Shown one piece after another: positions 34,401-42,200 of a stretch of 64,000 nt of DNA. The position numbers and the translations under genes were made by a program. Source of the stretch: Alloactinosynnema sp. L-07 (GTDB lineage: Bacteria; Actinomycetota; Actinomycetes; Mycobacteriales; Pseudonocardiaceae); assembly GCF_900070365.1 (NCBI RefSeq), contig NZ_LN850107.1, positions 2,356,001 through 2,420,000 on the forward strand, read 5' to 3'. The notes below the pieces were generated by a model that was given only the letters and a program-made list of their open reading frames with translations, was not told the DNA's origin and did no database searches. Every line of letters starts with the position of its first letter. Position 1 is the first letter of the stretch.

Positions 34401-34593
34401 GGCGATCCACGACCGCGGCGAACGCCTTCGTCAGCGCGCCCACGTCGAGCCCGCCGAGCACCCGCAGCGCCATCGGCAGCAGGTAGTCCGACGAACCGGG
34501 CCGCAGCTGGTCGAGGAACCACAGCCGCTGCTGGGAGAACGACGCCGCGCGCACCGTGCTCACCGTCGCGTTCTGGCTGTCACCACCGGGCAC
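31399..34593 (-). CDS. NRPS module C-A-PCP, predicted glycine-activating
   Basis: A 1064-residue single-module synthetase. The condensation domain (about 10-440) has SQQRLWFLDQL and HHIAFDGWSWG. The adenylation domain (about 470-960) has YTSGSTGAPKGVMI and pocket residues I read as DPLQLGLVW, close to the DILQLGLIW type for glycine. The carrier domain has NFFDIGGHSLLATRV near the C terminus. GTG 34593 is chosen because GGAGG lies six bases upstream and the condensation domain begins shortly after; an ATG at 34611 is the alternative. It heads the long minus-strand operon. No thioesterase is present, so it feeds another synthetase. Confidence 0.95.
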   Translation of the reverse strand: MPGGDSQNATVSTVRAASFSQQRLWFLDQLRPGSSDYLLPMALRVLGGLDVGALTKAFAAVVDRHEILRTRYVAADGDPIQHIDARVDTELRMIDVTGLAAAERDQRVPALIKDELATPFDLAGEAPLRLALARFADDDHLLLVTVHHIAFDGWSWGVLGRELAAGYREHTGGAPADLPALPKQYGDFADWQRDLLSGPRLTRQLDYWRDRLTGIEPLRLPTDLPRPPQWDGAGDVVRFDLPADLVAAADALARGAGSTRYMVLLAAFKTLLARYTGQTDLAVGTPVAGRGRTDLEGMIGLFVNTLVLRTDLSGTSTFRSLIHRVRDTTLSAFSGADAPFERIVTELTPERDLSRNPLFQVSFSLLNAVGAQITLPGLDVELIETPLTGSPFDLTLDLKTFPGGRVGARLQYATALFDRATIDQIGHAYLDVLRAALYDPDATVADLGARAKLLPAKEKVRLLAYGTGPVDEVGDETVTELIDRQALSTPDALAVACGQDKLTYAELVAKADRLARHLRAHGVGLGSVVGVHLDRGVELLVTFLAVLKSGAAYLPLDPVQPVGRLAAMAADAGVRVVVTETALDAKITDTSILVDRDQIDADTGSLDQVAGPDDLAYVIYTSGSTGAPKGVMIHHRGLVNFVLAMLDRPGLRAGQAVIGLTTMSFDPSVLELYVPLLVGAHVVLADTEEARDPQRMAALIERTDPVIVQATPTTLRMLLDVGWTPPARLTVLCGGEKMTAELIGRLTADGAPVWDLYGPTETTVWATTARVGGDWAAATNYTVHILDPHLDPVPDLAVGEIHVGGVGVAFGYLGKPGLTAAAFVPDPYGPPGSRRYRTGDLARRHPDGTVEILGRGDHQVKIRGHRIELGEIENALLGHPAIRAAVVHPAPADTGDLRLTGYLIAHTQAPSPEELREFLLATLPDYMAPEGYVVLDAYPLTSSGKVDRKALPIPEARPAAAAFVEPRSTDERVVAGVWQEVLGGPEVGAHENFFDIGGHSLLATRVAVRLRAAFGIDVPVRALFDHSTVAALAAALPDYPRVTERSAIPALTGRRRGHRREDAR

Positions 34594-34801
34594 CGCGCAC
34601 CTCCACGCCATCGGCGACCACGGCGGCGGCCGCGGGTCGTAGTCGAACAGTGCTGCGCGAACCCGGTGTGCCACCAGAGAAGGAGCGGCAGCCGTCGAGC
34701 GCGGGTCCTCCTGCGCGTTTGTCTCTACGGCCACCACCGCCGCGGCGGGCACGCTCGGCGACGAACCACGCCGACCACATCCCGACGCGGGAGGACCAGC
34801 G

Positions 34802-35020
34802 ATGACCGACAACACCGACGAGGGCGTTTTCCGCGTCGTGCGCAACGACGAGGAGCAGTACTCGATCTGGCCCGCCGACCGCGAGCTGCCATCGGGCTGG
34901 CACGCGGAGGGCACCGAAGGCCCCAAGCAGCACTGCCTGGACCACATCGGTCTGGTGTGGACGGACATGCGCCCGCGGAGCCTGCGCGAGCGGATGGCGC
35001 AAGTGGGCGAATCGGCCTGA
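34802..35020 (+). CDS. MbtH-family NRPS accessory protein
   Basis: A 72-residue MbtH-like protein, a small chaperone/activator of adenylation domains. Family residues are present: the NDEEQYSIWP block, PSGWHAEG, and the C-terminal VWTDMRPRSLRERM. GGGAGG lies upstream of the ATG. It diverges from the NRPS operon across a 208-base promoter region and is coupled to the SbnA gene by a shared stop/start base. Confidence 0.96.
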   Translation: MTDNTDEGVFRVVRNDEEQYSIWPADRELPSGWHAEGTEGPKQHCLDHIGLVWTDMRPRSLRERMAQVGESA

Positions 35021-36045
35021 TGGGCGGCTATCCCAACGCGGGCGCCGGGGTGCTGTCCGCCGTCGGCGCCACCCCGCTGGTGGAACTCACCAAGCTGGTG
35101 CCCGGCGGCGGCTTCCGCGCTTTCGCCAAGCTGGAGGCGGGCAATCCCGGCGGCAGCATCAAGGACCGGTCGGCGCACGCCATGCTGACCGACGCCATCG
35201 AGACCGGCACGGTGATCCCCGGCCGGTCCACCGTGGTCGAGTCCAGTTCCGGCAACCTCGGCATCGGCCTGGCGCAGGCGTGCCGCTACTTCGACGTGCG
35301 GTTCATCTGCGTGGTCGACCCGCGCACCAACACGCAGAACATCGCGATCATGCGCGCCTACGGCGCCGACGTGCACACCGTCACCGACAAGGACCCGGCC
35401 ACCGGCGAGTACCTGCCGACCCGGATCCGCCGGGTGCGGCAGCTGGTGGCGACCCTGCCCAACGCGTACTGGCCCAACCAGTACGCCAACCCGCGCAACG
35501 CGTGGGCGCACCGCACCACGATGCGCGAGATCGTCGACGCGCTCGACGGCAGGCTGGACTATCTGCTGTGCACCACCAGCTCGTGCGGCACGCTGCGCGG
35601 CTGCGCCGACTACGCCCGCGAGATCGGGCTGCCGACGCGGATCGTCGCGGTCGACGCCGAGTGCAGCGCGATCTTCCACCAGCCGGTGGGCAGGCGCCTG
35701 ATCCCCGGCCACGGCGCGGCGATGCGCCCGGGCCTCTACACCGCCGGGCTGGCCGACGAGGTGGTCCACGTCAGCGACCTGGACTGTGTGGTGGGCTGCC
35801 GCAGGCTGGCCAACCGGGAGGCGATCCTGGCGGGCGGCTCGTCGGGGGCGGTGATCAGCGCGCTGCTGCGGCTGCGCGACCGCATCCCCGACGGCGCCAC
35901 CTGCGCGGTGATCCTGGCCGACACCGGAACCCGATACCTGGACACGATCTACGACGACGCCTGGGTCGCGGCCCACTTCGGCGACGTCACCGAACTCTGG
36001 AAGGACGAGACGGTGGACAACGCCGTGGAGGTGGCCTTGTGCTGA
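35020..36045 (+). CDS. sbnA: SbnA-like O-phosphoserine/glutamate ligase for 2,3-diaminopropionate synthesis
   Basis: A 341-residue fold-type II PLP enzyme of the cysteine synthase family. SbnA condenses O-phospho-L-serine with L-glutamate to give N-(1-amino-1-carboxy-2-ethyl)-glutamate. The PLP lysine is in GGSIKDRSAHAM, and VESSSGNLGIGLAQ and LAGGSSGAVISALL are the other cofactor loops. The long TTSSCGTLRGCADY region matches SbnA rather than CysK. It is followed directly by the SbnB partner; the pair makes L-2,3-diaminopropionate. Homologues serve viomycin, zwittermicin and staphyloferrin B pathways. Confidence 0.93.
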   Translation: MGGYPNAGAGVLSAVGATPLVELTKLVPGGGFRAFAKLEAGNPGGSIKDRSAHAMLTDAIETGTVIPGRSTVVESSSGNLGIGLAQACRYFDVRFICVVDPRTNTQNIAIMRAYGADVHTVTDKDPATGEYLPTRIRRVRQLVATLPNAYWPNQYANPRNAWAHRTTMREIVDALDGRLDYLLCTTSSCGTLRGCADYAREIGLPTRIVAVDAECSAIFHQPVGRRLIPGHGAAMRPGLYTAGLADEVVHVSDLDCVVGCRRLANREAILAGGSSGAVISALLRLRDRIPDGATCAVILADTGTRYLDTIYDDAWVAAHFGDVTELWKDETVDNAVEVALC

Positions 36046-37043
36046 TCGTCGGCAACGACGCGGTCCGGCAGGTGCTCGACGGCCGCGAACTCGAGGTGCT
36101 CGCCGCGGTGCGGCGTGCCTACCAGCAGCACGCGCGCGGCGCCACGGCGCTGCCGCACTCGGTGTTCCTGCGGTTCCCGCAGGACACGCGCAACCGCATC
36201 ATCGGACTGCCCGCGTTCCTCGGCGGCGACAACGCGGTGGCGGGCATGAAGTGGATCGCCTCGTTTCCCGGCAACGTGGCCGATGGCCTGGAGCGGGCGT
36301 CGGCGGCGATCATCCTCAACTCGATGGACAACGGGCACCCGGTGGCGCTCATCGAGGGCTCCACGATCTCCGCGCGCCGCACCGCGGCCAGTGCCGCGGT
36401 GGCCGCGGCGACCCTGCGACCGGCCACCCCCGACACCGGGGTGTCCCTCATCGGCTGCGGGGTGATCAACTTCGAGGTGCTAAGGTTCCTGCGGGTGGTG
36501 TACCCCACGATCACCGAGGTCACGCTGCACGACCTGGACCGTGACCGGGCCGCGGAGTTCGCCCGCCGCTGCGACCCGGACCTGGCGGTCACCATCGCCG
36601 ATGGCCTGCCCGCCGCGCTGGCCGCGCACGGCCTGGTCAGCGTCGCCACGACCGCCGCGGTCCCCTACACCGACCTGGCCGAGTGCCGCCCCGGCACCCT
36701 GGTGCTGCACGTGTCGCTGCGCGACGTCACCATCGACGGTGTCCTGTCGTCGGTCAACGTCGTCGACGACCCCGACCACGTGTGCCGCGCGGCGACCTCA
36801 CCGCACCTGGCCGAGCAGCACCTTGGCCACCGCGACTTCATCCACGCCGCCCTGGGCGACCTGCTGCTCACCGACACCGAACATCCCCGCGACCCGGTGA
36901 AGACGACCCTGTTCTCCCCGTTCGGCCTCGGCGTGCTGGACCTGGCGGTGGCCGACCTGGTGATGACCCACGCGCGGGCCGCGGGCCTGGGCGTCGAGCT
37001 GCCGGACTTCCTGCCGTCGGCGATCCCGGCGGCCGCCCGGTAA
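36039..37043 (+). CDS. sbnB: SbnB-like N-(1-amino-1-carboxy-2-ethyl)-glutamate dehydrogenase
   Basis: A 334-residue member of the ornithine cyclodeaminase/mu-crystallin family. SbnB oxidatively cleaves the SbnA product with NAD to give L-2,3-diaminopropionate plus 2-oxoglutarate. MKWIASFPGN, the long ISARRTAASAAVAAATL helix, and the dinucleotide site SLIGCGVINFEVLRFL are visible. GTG 36039 has GGAGG seven bases upstream and overlaps sbnA by seven bases. Context with sbnA makes the diaminopropionate role much more likely than ornithine cyclodeaminase. Confidence 0.92.
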   Translation: MLIVGNDAVRQVLDGRELEVLAAVRRAYQQHARGATALPHSVFLRFPQDTRNRIIGLPAFLGGDNAVAGMKWIASFPGNVADGLERASAAIILNSMDNGHPVALIEGSTISARRTAASAAVAAATLRPATPDTGVSLIGCGVINFEVLRFLRVVYPTITEVTLHDLDRDRAAEFARRCDPDLAVTIADGLPAALAAHGLVSVATTAAVPYTDLAECRPGTLVLHVSLRDVTIDGVLSSVNVVDDPDHVCRAATSPHLAEQHLGHRDFIHAALGDLLLTDTEHPRDPVKTTLFSPFGLGVLDLAVADLVMTHARAAGLGVELPDFLPSAIPAAAR

Positions 37044-37050
37044 GCCCGCT

Positions 37051-37098
37051 ACACAGAAATCGGGACAGGAGAACGACTCCTGTCCCGATTTCTTGTGT
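37051..37098. terminator. Strong bidirectional hairpin
   Basis: A perfect 16-bp stem (37056-37071 with 37077-37092) with a five-base loop, imperfectly extended on both sides, lies between sbnB and the converging DinB-like gene. It probably closes the NRPS cluster on this side. Confidence 0.85.
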
Positions 37099-37134
37099 CC
37101 ACTTAGTCCAGCTTCGTCTGTCCACTTAGTCCAG
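37096..37134. repeat. 16-base direct repeat overlapping a gene end
   Basis: The 16-mer TGTCCACTTAGTCCAG occurs at 37096-37111 and again at 37119-37134. The second copy contains the stop codon of the DinB-like gene. It looks like a small tandem duplication of that gene end. Confidence 0.8.
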
Positions 37135-37767
37135 TGGGGTGCCGTCCCAGCGCCACTGCGCCTGCCGCGGCCGCTCACCCAGCGGTGCCCGACCGCACGC
37201 CCACAGCAGCGTCGCCCACCGGTCGGTGTCGGTCGGGGCGTTACGGAAGAGCCGCCGCAGCACCCGGTCACACAGCTCGGCGGGCGGCTCGACGGGGAAA
37301 CCCAGGGTCTGGCCCAGGTCGTGCAGGTGCACGAGGGTCTCGACGATCCCCATGGCGGCGAAGCCTTCTGGGTCGGAGACACCGTAGACGTGGTAGGCGC
37401 GGACGTCCGGCGGCGTGGTACGCGTCATGGCCGTCAGCAGCGCCCCGCAGGTCTCCACGACCTGCAACAGGTCCTCGTTGCCCGCCTCGGGAGCGGCGAA
37501 GACGAGATTCAGCGGCCCGCCGGGGCGCTTGACGGTGAACGCGAACGGCACCGCCGCGGTCGCGGGCCGACGCCGCGGCCCGATCTGCGCGGCGTAGAAG
37601 AACAAGTCGTCGGCCAGGTGCTCCACGGTCTCCCGGCACGTCCACTCCAACGTGCCCGCGCCCGCGTCCCAGTCGGCGTCCGTCACCGCCCCCAGCGAAT
37701 CGACGGCCAAGCGCACAGCGGAATCGACATCATCGGCGGTGACGGGGACACGGGACCGCACAGGCAT
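37126..37767 (-). CDS. DinB-like / maleylpyruvate isomerase N-terminal domain protein
   Basis: A 213-residue four-helix-bundle protein of the DinB/mycothiol-dependent maleylpyruvate isomerase type. The N-terminal helix runs into WTCRETVEHLADDLFFYAAQ, containing the first metal-binding His (EHLADD). A second His-rich helix, VETLVHLHDLGQTLGFP, carries the other candidate ligands. Proteins of this family transfer or use the thiol cofactor mycothiol; the substrate is unknown. It stands alone after the NRPS cluster terminator. Confidence 0.8.
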   Translation of the reverse strand: MPVRSRVPVTADDVDSAVRLAVDSLGAVTDADWDAGAGTLEWTCRETVEHLADDLFFYAAQIGPRRRPATAAVPFAFTVKRPGGPLNLVFAAPEAGNEDLLQVVETCGALLTAMTRTTPPDVRAYHVYGVSDPEGFAAMGIVETLVHLHDLGQTLGFPVEPPAELCDRVLRRLFRNAPTDTDRWATLLWACGRAPLGERPRQAQWRWDGTPLD

Positions 37768-37777
37768 GGACTCGACC

Positions 37778-38371
37778 TTATATGAGTCCCATTCGGACCG
37801 CCTTGGCCACCGCGTGCGCCCGGTTGCGCACGTGCAGGCGGGCCATCAGGTCGTAGATCACGTTCTTCACCGTGTGCTCCGAGCACGACAGCGTCGCGGC
37901 GATCGCGGCGTTGGCGTGGCCCTCGGCCATCAAGGTCAGCACCGCGGTCTGCCGCGGCGTCAGCGTCGAGGGGACCGCGGCCTTGGTGGGCGCCGGGCGT
38001 TCCTCAGGCCCGCCGAGCAGCCGCACCAGCACGTCATGCGGGATGCGCCCGTCGCCGTGGCGCGCGGAGTGCACGGCGGCGGACAACTGGTCGGGCGTCG
38101 ACCCGGTCGACACCATCGCCCGCGCCCCCGACCGCACCGCGCGCAGCGCCCCGGACGGGCAGAACGAGTCCGCCACGACGACCTTGGGGTATTCGCCGGG
38201 CACGCAGCCCGCCAGCGCCTCGTCGACGGTCTCGGCGGCGGCGACCACCACCATGTCGGCGTCGGGGTCGAACTCGGCGGTGTCGATGCCCGCGCCCGCC
38301 AGCAGCGCCAACATGCCGTCACGCACCGTCGGGTCGGCCGCGGTCACATGGACCCTCAGCGCGGCGGTCAC
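37778..38371 (-). CDS. LuxR-type orphan response regulator
   Basis: A 197-residue protein with an N-terminal receiver-like domain and a C-terminal LuxR helix-turn-helix (TLTPRQTAVLTLMAEGHANA, then CSEHTVKNVIYDLMARL). The receiver region (VVVADSFC) lacks the full acidic pocket of a normal phospho-receiver, so control by phosphorylation is doubtful. Its GTG overlaps the stop of the neighbouring LuxR gene (GTGA). The pair diverges from the LanM gene and probably controls it. No histidine kinase gene is adjacent. Confidence 0.88.
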   Translation of the reverse strand: MTAALRVHVTAADPTVRDGMLALLAGAGIDTAEFDPDADMVVVAAAETVDEALAGCVPGEYPKVVVADSFCPSGALRAVRSGARAMVSTGSTPDQLSAAVHSARHGDGRIPHDVLVRLLGGPEERPAPTKAAVPSTLTPRQTAVLTLMAEGHANAAIAATLSCSEHTVKNVIYDLMARLHVRNRAHAVAKAVRMGLI

Positions 38372-38985
38372 AGCAGACCCGCCCGCAGCGCGTAGGCCAC
38401 CGCGTGGGCGCGGTTGCGCAACCGGAACCGGTGGGTGATGTCGTGCACCACGCCCGCCACGGTCCGCGTCGAGTAGGACAGCTCCTTGGCGATCTCCCCG
38501 GTCTCGTGGCCGTCGGCGACCAGCGCCAGCACCGCGCGCTCCCGGTCGCTCAGGCCCGGCCCGGTCCACTCGGCGCGGGTCGCCGACAGCGGGTCGGCGC
38601 TGTGCTCCAGGAGCCGGTCGAGCATGTCGGGCGGCACCGTGCAGTCACCGGCGGCCGCGGCCAACACCGTGCGCGCCAACCGGGCCGCGCTGGCCTCCCG
38701 CCTGCGCAGCAGCCCACGAGCGCCCACCGCGATCACGTGCAAAGCCTCCGCGGCCGCCAGGTCGGTGGCCACCAGCACCACCTCGGGTCGAGGCTCCCGG
38801 GCGCGGATCGACCGCACCAGGTCGAGCACGTCGTGGCCGACGCCGTCGACGATCACCACGGTGACCGCGGCGGGTTCACCCACCCGCGCCACCTCGACGT
38901 CCGGACAGCCATGCAGGGCACTGGTCACTCCCGCCTCCAACAGCGGATCCAGCGCGACGACATCGACTCGTACCGGCTCTCCCAT
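38368..38985 (-). CDS. LuxR-type orphan response regulator, first of a coupled pair
   Basis: A 205-residue paralogue of the downstream regulator: a degenerate receiver-like domain (TVVIVDGVGHDVLDLV) followed by a LuxR helix-turn-helix (GLSDRERAVLALVADGHETG, then YSTRTVAGVVHDITHRF). ATG 38985 is chosen because GGGGAGG lies four bases upstream. The intergenic region to the LanM gene holds a dyad that could be the operator for one or both regulators. Confidence 0.88.
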   Translation of the reverse strand: MGEPVRVDVVALDPLLEAGVTSALHGCPDVEVARVGEPAAVTVVIVDGVGHDVLDLVRSIRAREPRPEVVLVATDLAAAEALHVIAVGARGLLRRREASAARLARTVLAAAAGDCTVPPDMLDRLLEHSADPLSATRAEWTGPGLSDRERAVLALVADGHETGEIAKELSYSTRTVAGVVHDITHRFRLRNRAHAVAYALRAGLL

Positions 38986-39173
38986 CGGTCCTCCCCGTTC
39001 AGCAGCGGAACCTCTCGGCACGCAGCCTGCGCGCCGCGGACCCGCCCGCGCATCGGGTCCGGTCCCCCACATTTCCCCCGCGCCACGGCGAACCCGCCCA
39101 CCTGCCCGTCCCCGCCGCATGCCCGACACCCTCGCCCCGCAGGTGGAGCACCTGCCCCTACCCGTGCGGGGCG

Positions 39174-39193
39174 CATACCCAAATGTGGGTGTG
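39174..39193. promoter_or_regulatory. Dyad upstream of the LanM gene
   Basis: CATACCCA, four bases, then TGGGTGTG: a 7-of-8 inverted repeat 46 bases before the LanM GTG, within the 253-base divergent region. It is a candidate operator for the adjacent LuxR-type regulators. The rest of that region shows no other clear feature. Confidence 0.4.
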
Positions 39194-39238
39194 CCGCACT
39201 CATGACCCCCACGGGGTCGTTCTGGCAACGTCAGTGCC

Positions 39239-42200
39239 GTGAGCCCAGCCACCCCCGCAGCAGCGCTCCCGGACCCCACCTGGTGGGCCCCGGGACTGGC
39301 GACGCACGAACGGCTGCCCGCCCCGTCCGCCGCGACCGCGCCGCCGGAGACCGACCCGGCCTACGCCCTGCGGCTGGCCGACTTAGGGCTGCTCACCGAC
39401 CACGCGCTGCGCGCCGAGTCCCCCGCGCGACTGGCCGCCAGGGTGCCCCGACCCCGCTGGGCCGACACCGTCGAGGCCGCCGTGCGCGCCGCCGAACCAG
39501 TCGACACCGACACCGACACCGCCGACGTCGACAGCCCGTGGCAGGCCGCGTTCGGCCGGATCCTGCGGCCCTTCGTCACCCTCGCCTGCGGCCACCTGCC
39601 CGCCGACACCGCCGACACCGTCCGCGCCGCGCTCGCCGCCACCCTCACCGACAAACTCGTCGCCCAGTCCGCGCGCGCCCTGGTCAGCGAACTGCACCGG
39701 CACCGCGCCGAAGGCACCCTCACCGGCGCCGACAGCCGCGCCCGCTTCCACCACTTCACCCGCCGCCTCACCGAACCCAAACACCTGGGCGAACTGCTCG
39801 CCGCCTACCCCGTGCTGGCCCGCGTCCTCGCCCAGACCGCGACCACCACCGCCGAGAGCGCCACCGAGCTGCTCACCCGCCTGGCCGCCGACCGCGCCGA
39901 CCTGGTCGCCACCCTGCTCGACGGCACCGACCCCGGCCCACTCACCACCGTGGCCCTCGGCCAAGGCGACCCCCACGGCGGCGGCCGCACCGTGGCCTTC
40001 GTCGACTTCGCCGACGGCACCCGCCTGGTCTACAAACCCCGCGACTGCGCCACCCAGCAACGCCTCGCCGAATTCCTCACCGTGCTCGACACCGCCGCCC
40101 CCGGCCTGGCCCCCCGCGTGCCACGCGTGCTTACCCGCACCGGCTACGGCTGGTCGGAGTACGTCACGGCCCAGCCGCTGCCCGACGAGGACGCCGCCGA
40201 CCGCTTCTACCGAAGACAAGGTGCCCTGCTGGCGCTGCTGCACGCGCTGCGCGCCATCGACGTCCACCACGAGAACGTCATCGCCCACGGCGAACACCCC
40301 GTGCTCGTCGACACCGAGACCGTCTTCCACCCCAACCTGTCGATCACCGGCACCGGCGACCCGGCCGCCGACGCGCTGGCCGCCTCCGTGCACCGCACCG
40401 CCCTGCTGCCGATCATCATCGTCGGTGAGGAAGGCGCCGCCGACCTGTCCGGCCTCGGCGGCGGATACGGCGGCCGAGCCCCCGCCAGCACCATCGACTG
40501 GCTCGACGCCGGCACCGACCGGATGCGCCTGACCCGCCGCGGCTACGACATCGCGGGCGCAGGCAACCGCCCCCGACTGCACGACGCCGACGTCGAACCC
40601 GGCGACCACGAGACCGCCATGCTCACCGGCTTCCGCCACGCCTACGACGCCATCGCCGCCCACCGCGCCGAGTTCACCGCACTCGCCGAGTCCTGCGCCG
40701 ACCTGGAGATCCGCGTCGTCACCCGCCCCACCTGGGTCTACAGCACCCTGCTCGACGAGACCACCCACCCCGACGTCCTGCGCGACGCCCTCGACCGCGA
40801 CCGCGCCCTGTCGGTGCTCTGCGCGGGCCGCGAACACCACCCCGTCCTCGCCCAGCTCACCACCCACGAACTGAACGACCTGTGGGCAGGCGACATCCCC
40901 CTGTTCCTCGGCACCGCGGGCGGCACCGAACTGCGCACCGCCACCGGCCACCGACTGCCCGTGCCCCTGCCCCGCAGCAGCGTCGACACCGCCCGCGCCA
41001 CCATCGCCGACCTCAGCGAAGTCGACCGCCGCGACCAGGAATGGATCATCTCCGCCACCCTCGCCACCCGCGGCGGCACCCCCGCCCACCCCGCGGCCGA
41101 CCCCGTCCCCGGCACCGCGTCCGCCGCCGCCCTGCACCCCGACGGCCTCCTCGCCGCCGCCTGCGCCGTCGCCGACCAACTCGTCGCCCGCGGCGTCCCG
41201 GCGGGCGACCGAGTCAACTGGCTCGGCCTGGAATCGGTCGACGACCAATGGCTGGTCCTGCCCCTGGGCGCGGCCCTGGGCACCGGCCACCTCGGCGTAG
41301 CCCTGTTCCTGGCCCAACTCACCGCCGCCACCGGCATCACCCGCTACGCCGACCTCGCCCGCCACGCCATCGCCGACCTCCCCGCCCTCGTCGAGGCCCT
41401 CACCGACCGCCCCGACCTGGTCACCGCCATCGGCTGCGGCGGCATGAACGGCCTGGGCGGCATCGCCTACGGCCTGGCCCGCCTCACGGCCCTGCTCGAC
41501 GACCCCACCCTGCGCACCCCCGCCACCCAAGCCGCCACCCTCGCCGCCGCCGCGGCCGCCGACACCACCGACATCGGCTGGACCACCGGCCTCTCCGGCT
41601 GCCTGGCCGCCCTCACCGCCGTCGACGCCGAACTGGGCGTGCCCACCGGCCCCGCCACCCGCGCCTGCGCCGACCGCCTGGTCCTGCTGACCGCCATCGA
41701 CAAGCCCACTCAGGCCGACCCCGCCGATCCACACCCCACCATCCAGTCCCCCACCGCCTCGGCGAACCTGCCGGGCACCTCAGCCGCCGCAGGCCACCTA
41801 CCCGACACCTCGGCGAACCATCCCCACGCCCCAGTCGCGATAGGCGACGTACCCGGCCGCCCGACCAACCACCTGCCCGGCACAGTCGCCATAGCTGACG
41901 CTCCTGGCACCCCGGCCAACCACCTCCCCAGCACAGTCGCCATAGGCGACCTGCCCGGCATCCCGGCGAACCATCCCCTTGCCCCAGTGGCCATAGGCGA
42001 CGCACCCGACCACCCGACCAACCACGTCCCCGACACAGCCGCCGCTGGCGACCTGCCCGGCATCCCGGCCAATCACCTCGAAGCGCTCGCCGCAGGCGTC
42101 CTACCTGTCGCCAAGACCAGCGTCCACACCACCGCGGTCACCGGCGATCTCCCCAGCACCACGAACCATCGCCTCCCAACCCCCATCGGCACCGACTCCG

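Noticed and set aside
33625..35019. N-terminal extension of SbnA on the plus strand
   Set aside because: It overlaps the NRPS antisense and the MbtH gene. The SbnA homology starts at 35020, directly coupled to MbtH.
34594..35976. N-terminal extension of the glycine NRPS to 35976
   Set aside because: The frame is open but runs antisense through the MbtH and SbnA genes, and the extension has no domain. The condensation domain and a good ribosome-binding site place the start at 34593.
20314..37043. A viomycin/capreomycin-type cluster
   Set aside because: SbnA/SbnB and a carbamoyltransferase are shared, but capreomycidine genes and the desaturase are absent, and the LanB, diaminobutyrate and methyltransferase genes do not fit.
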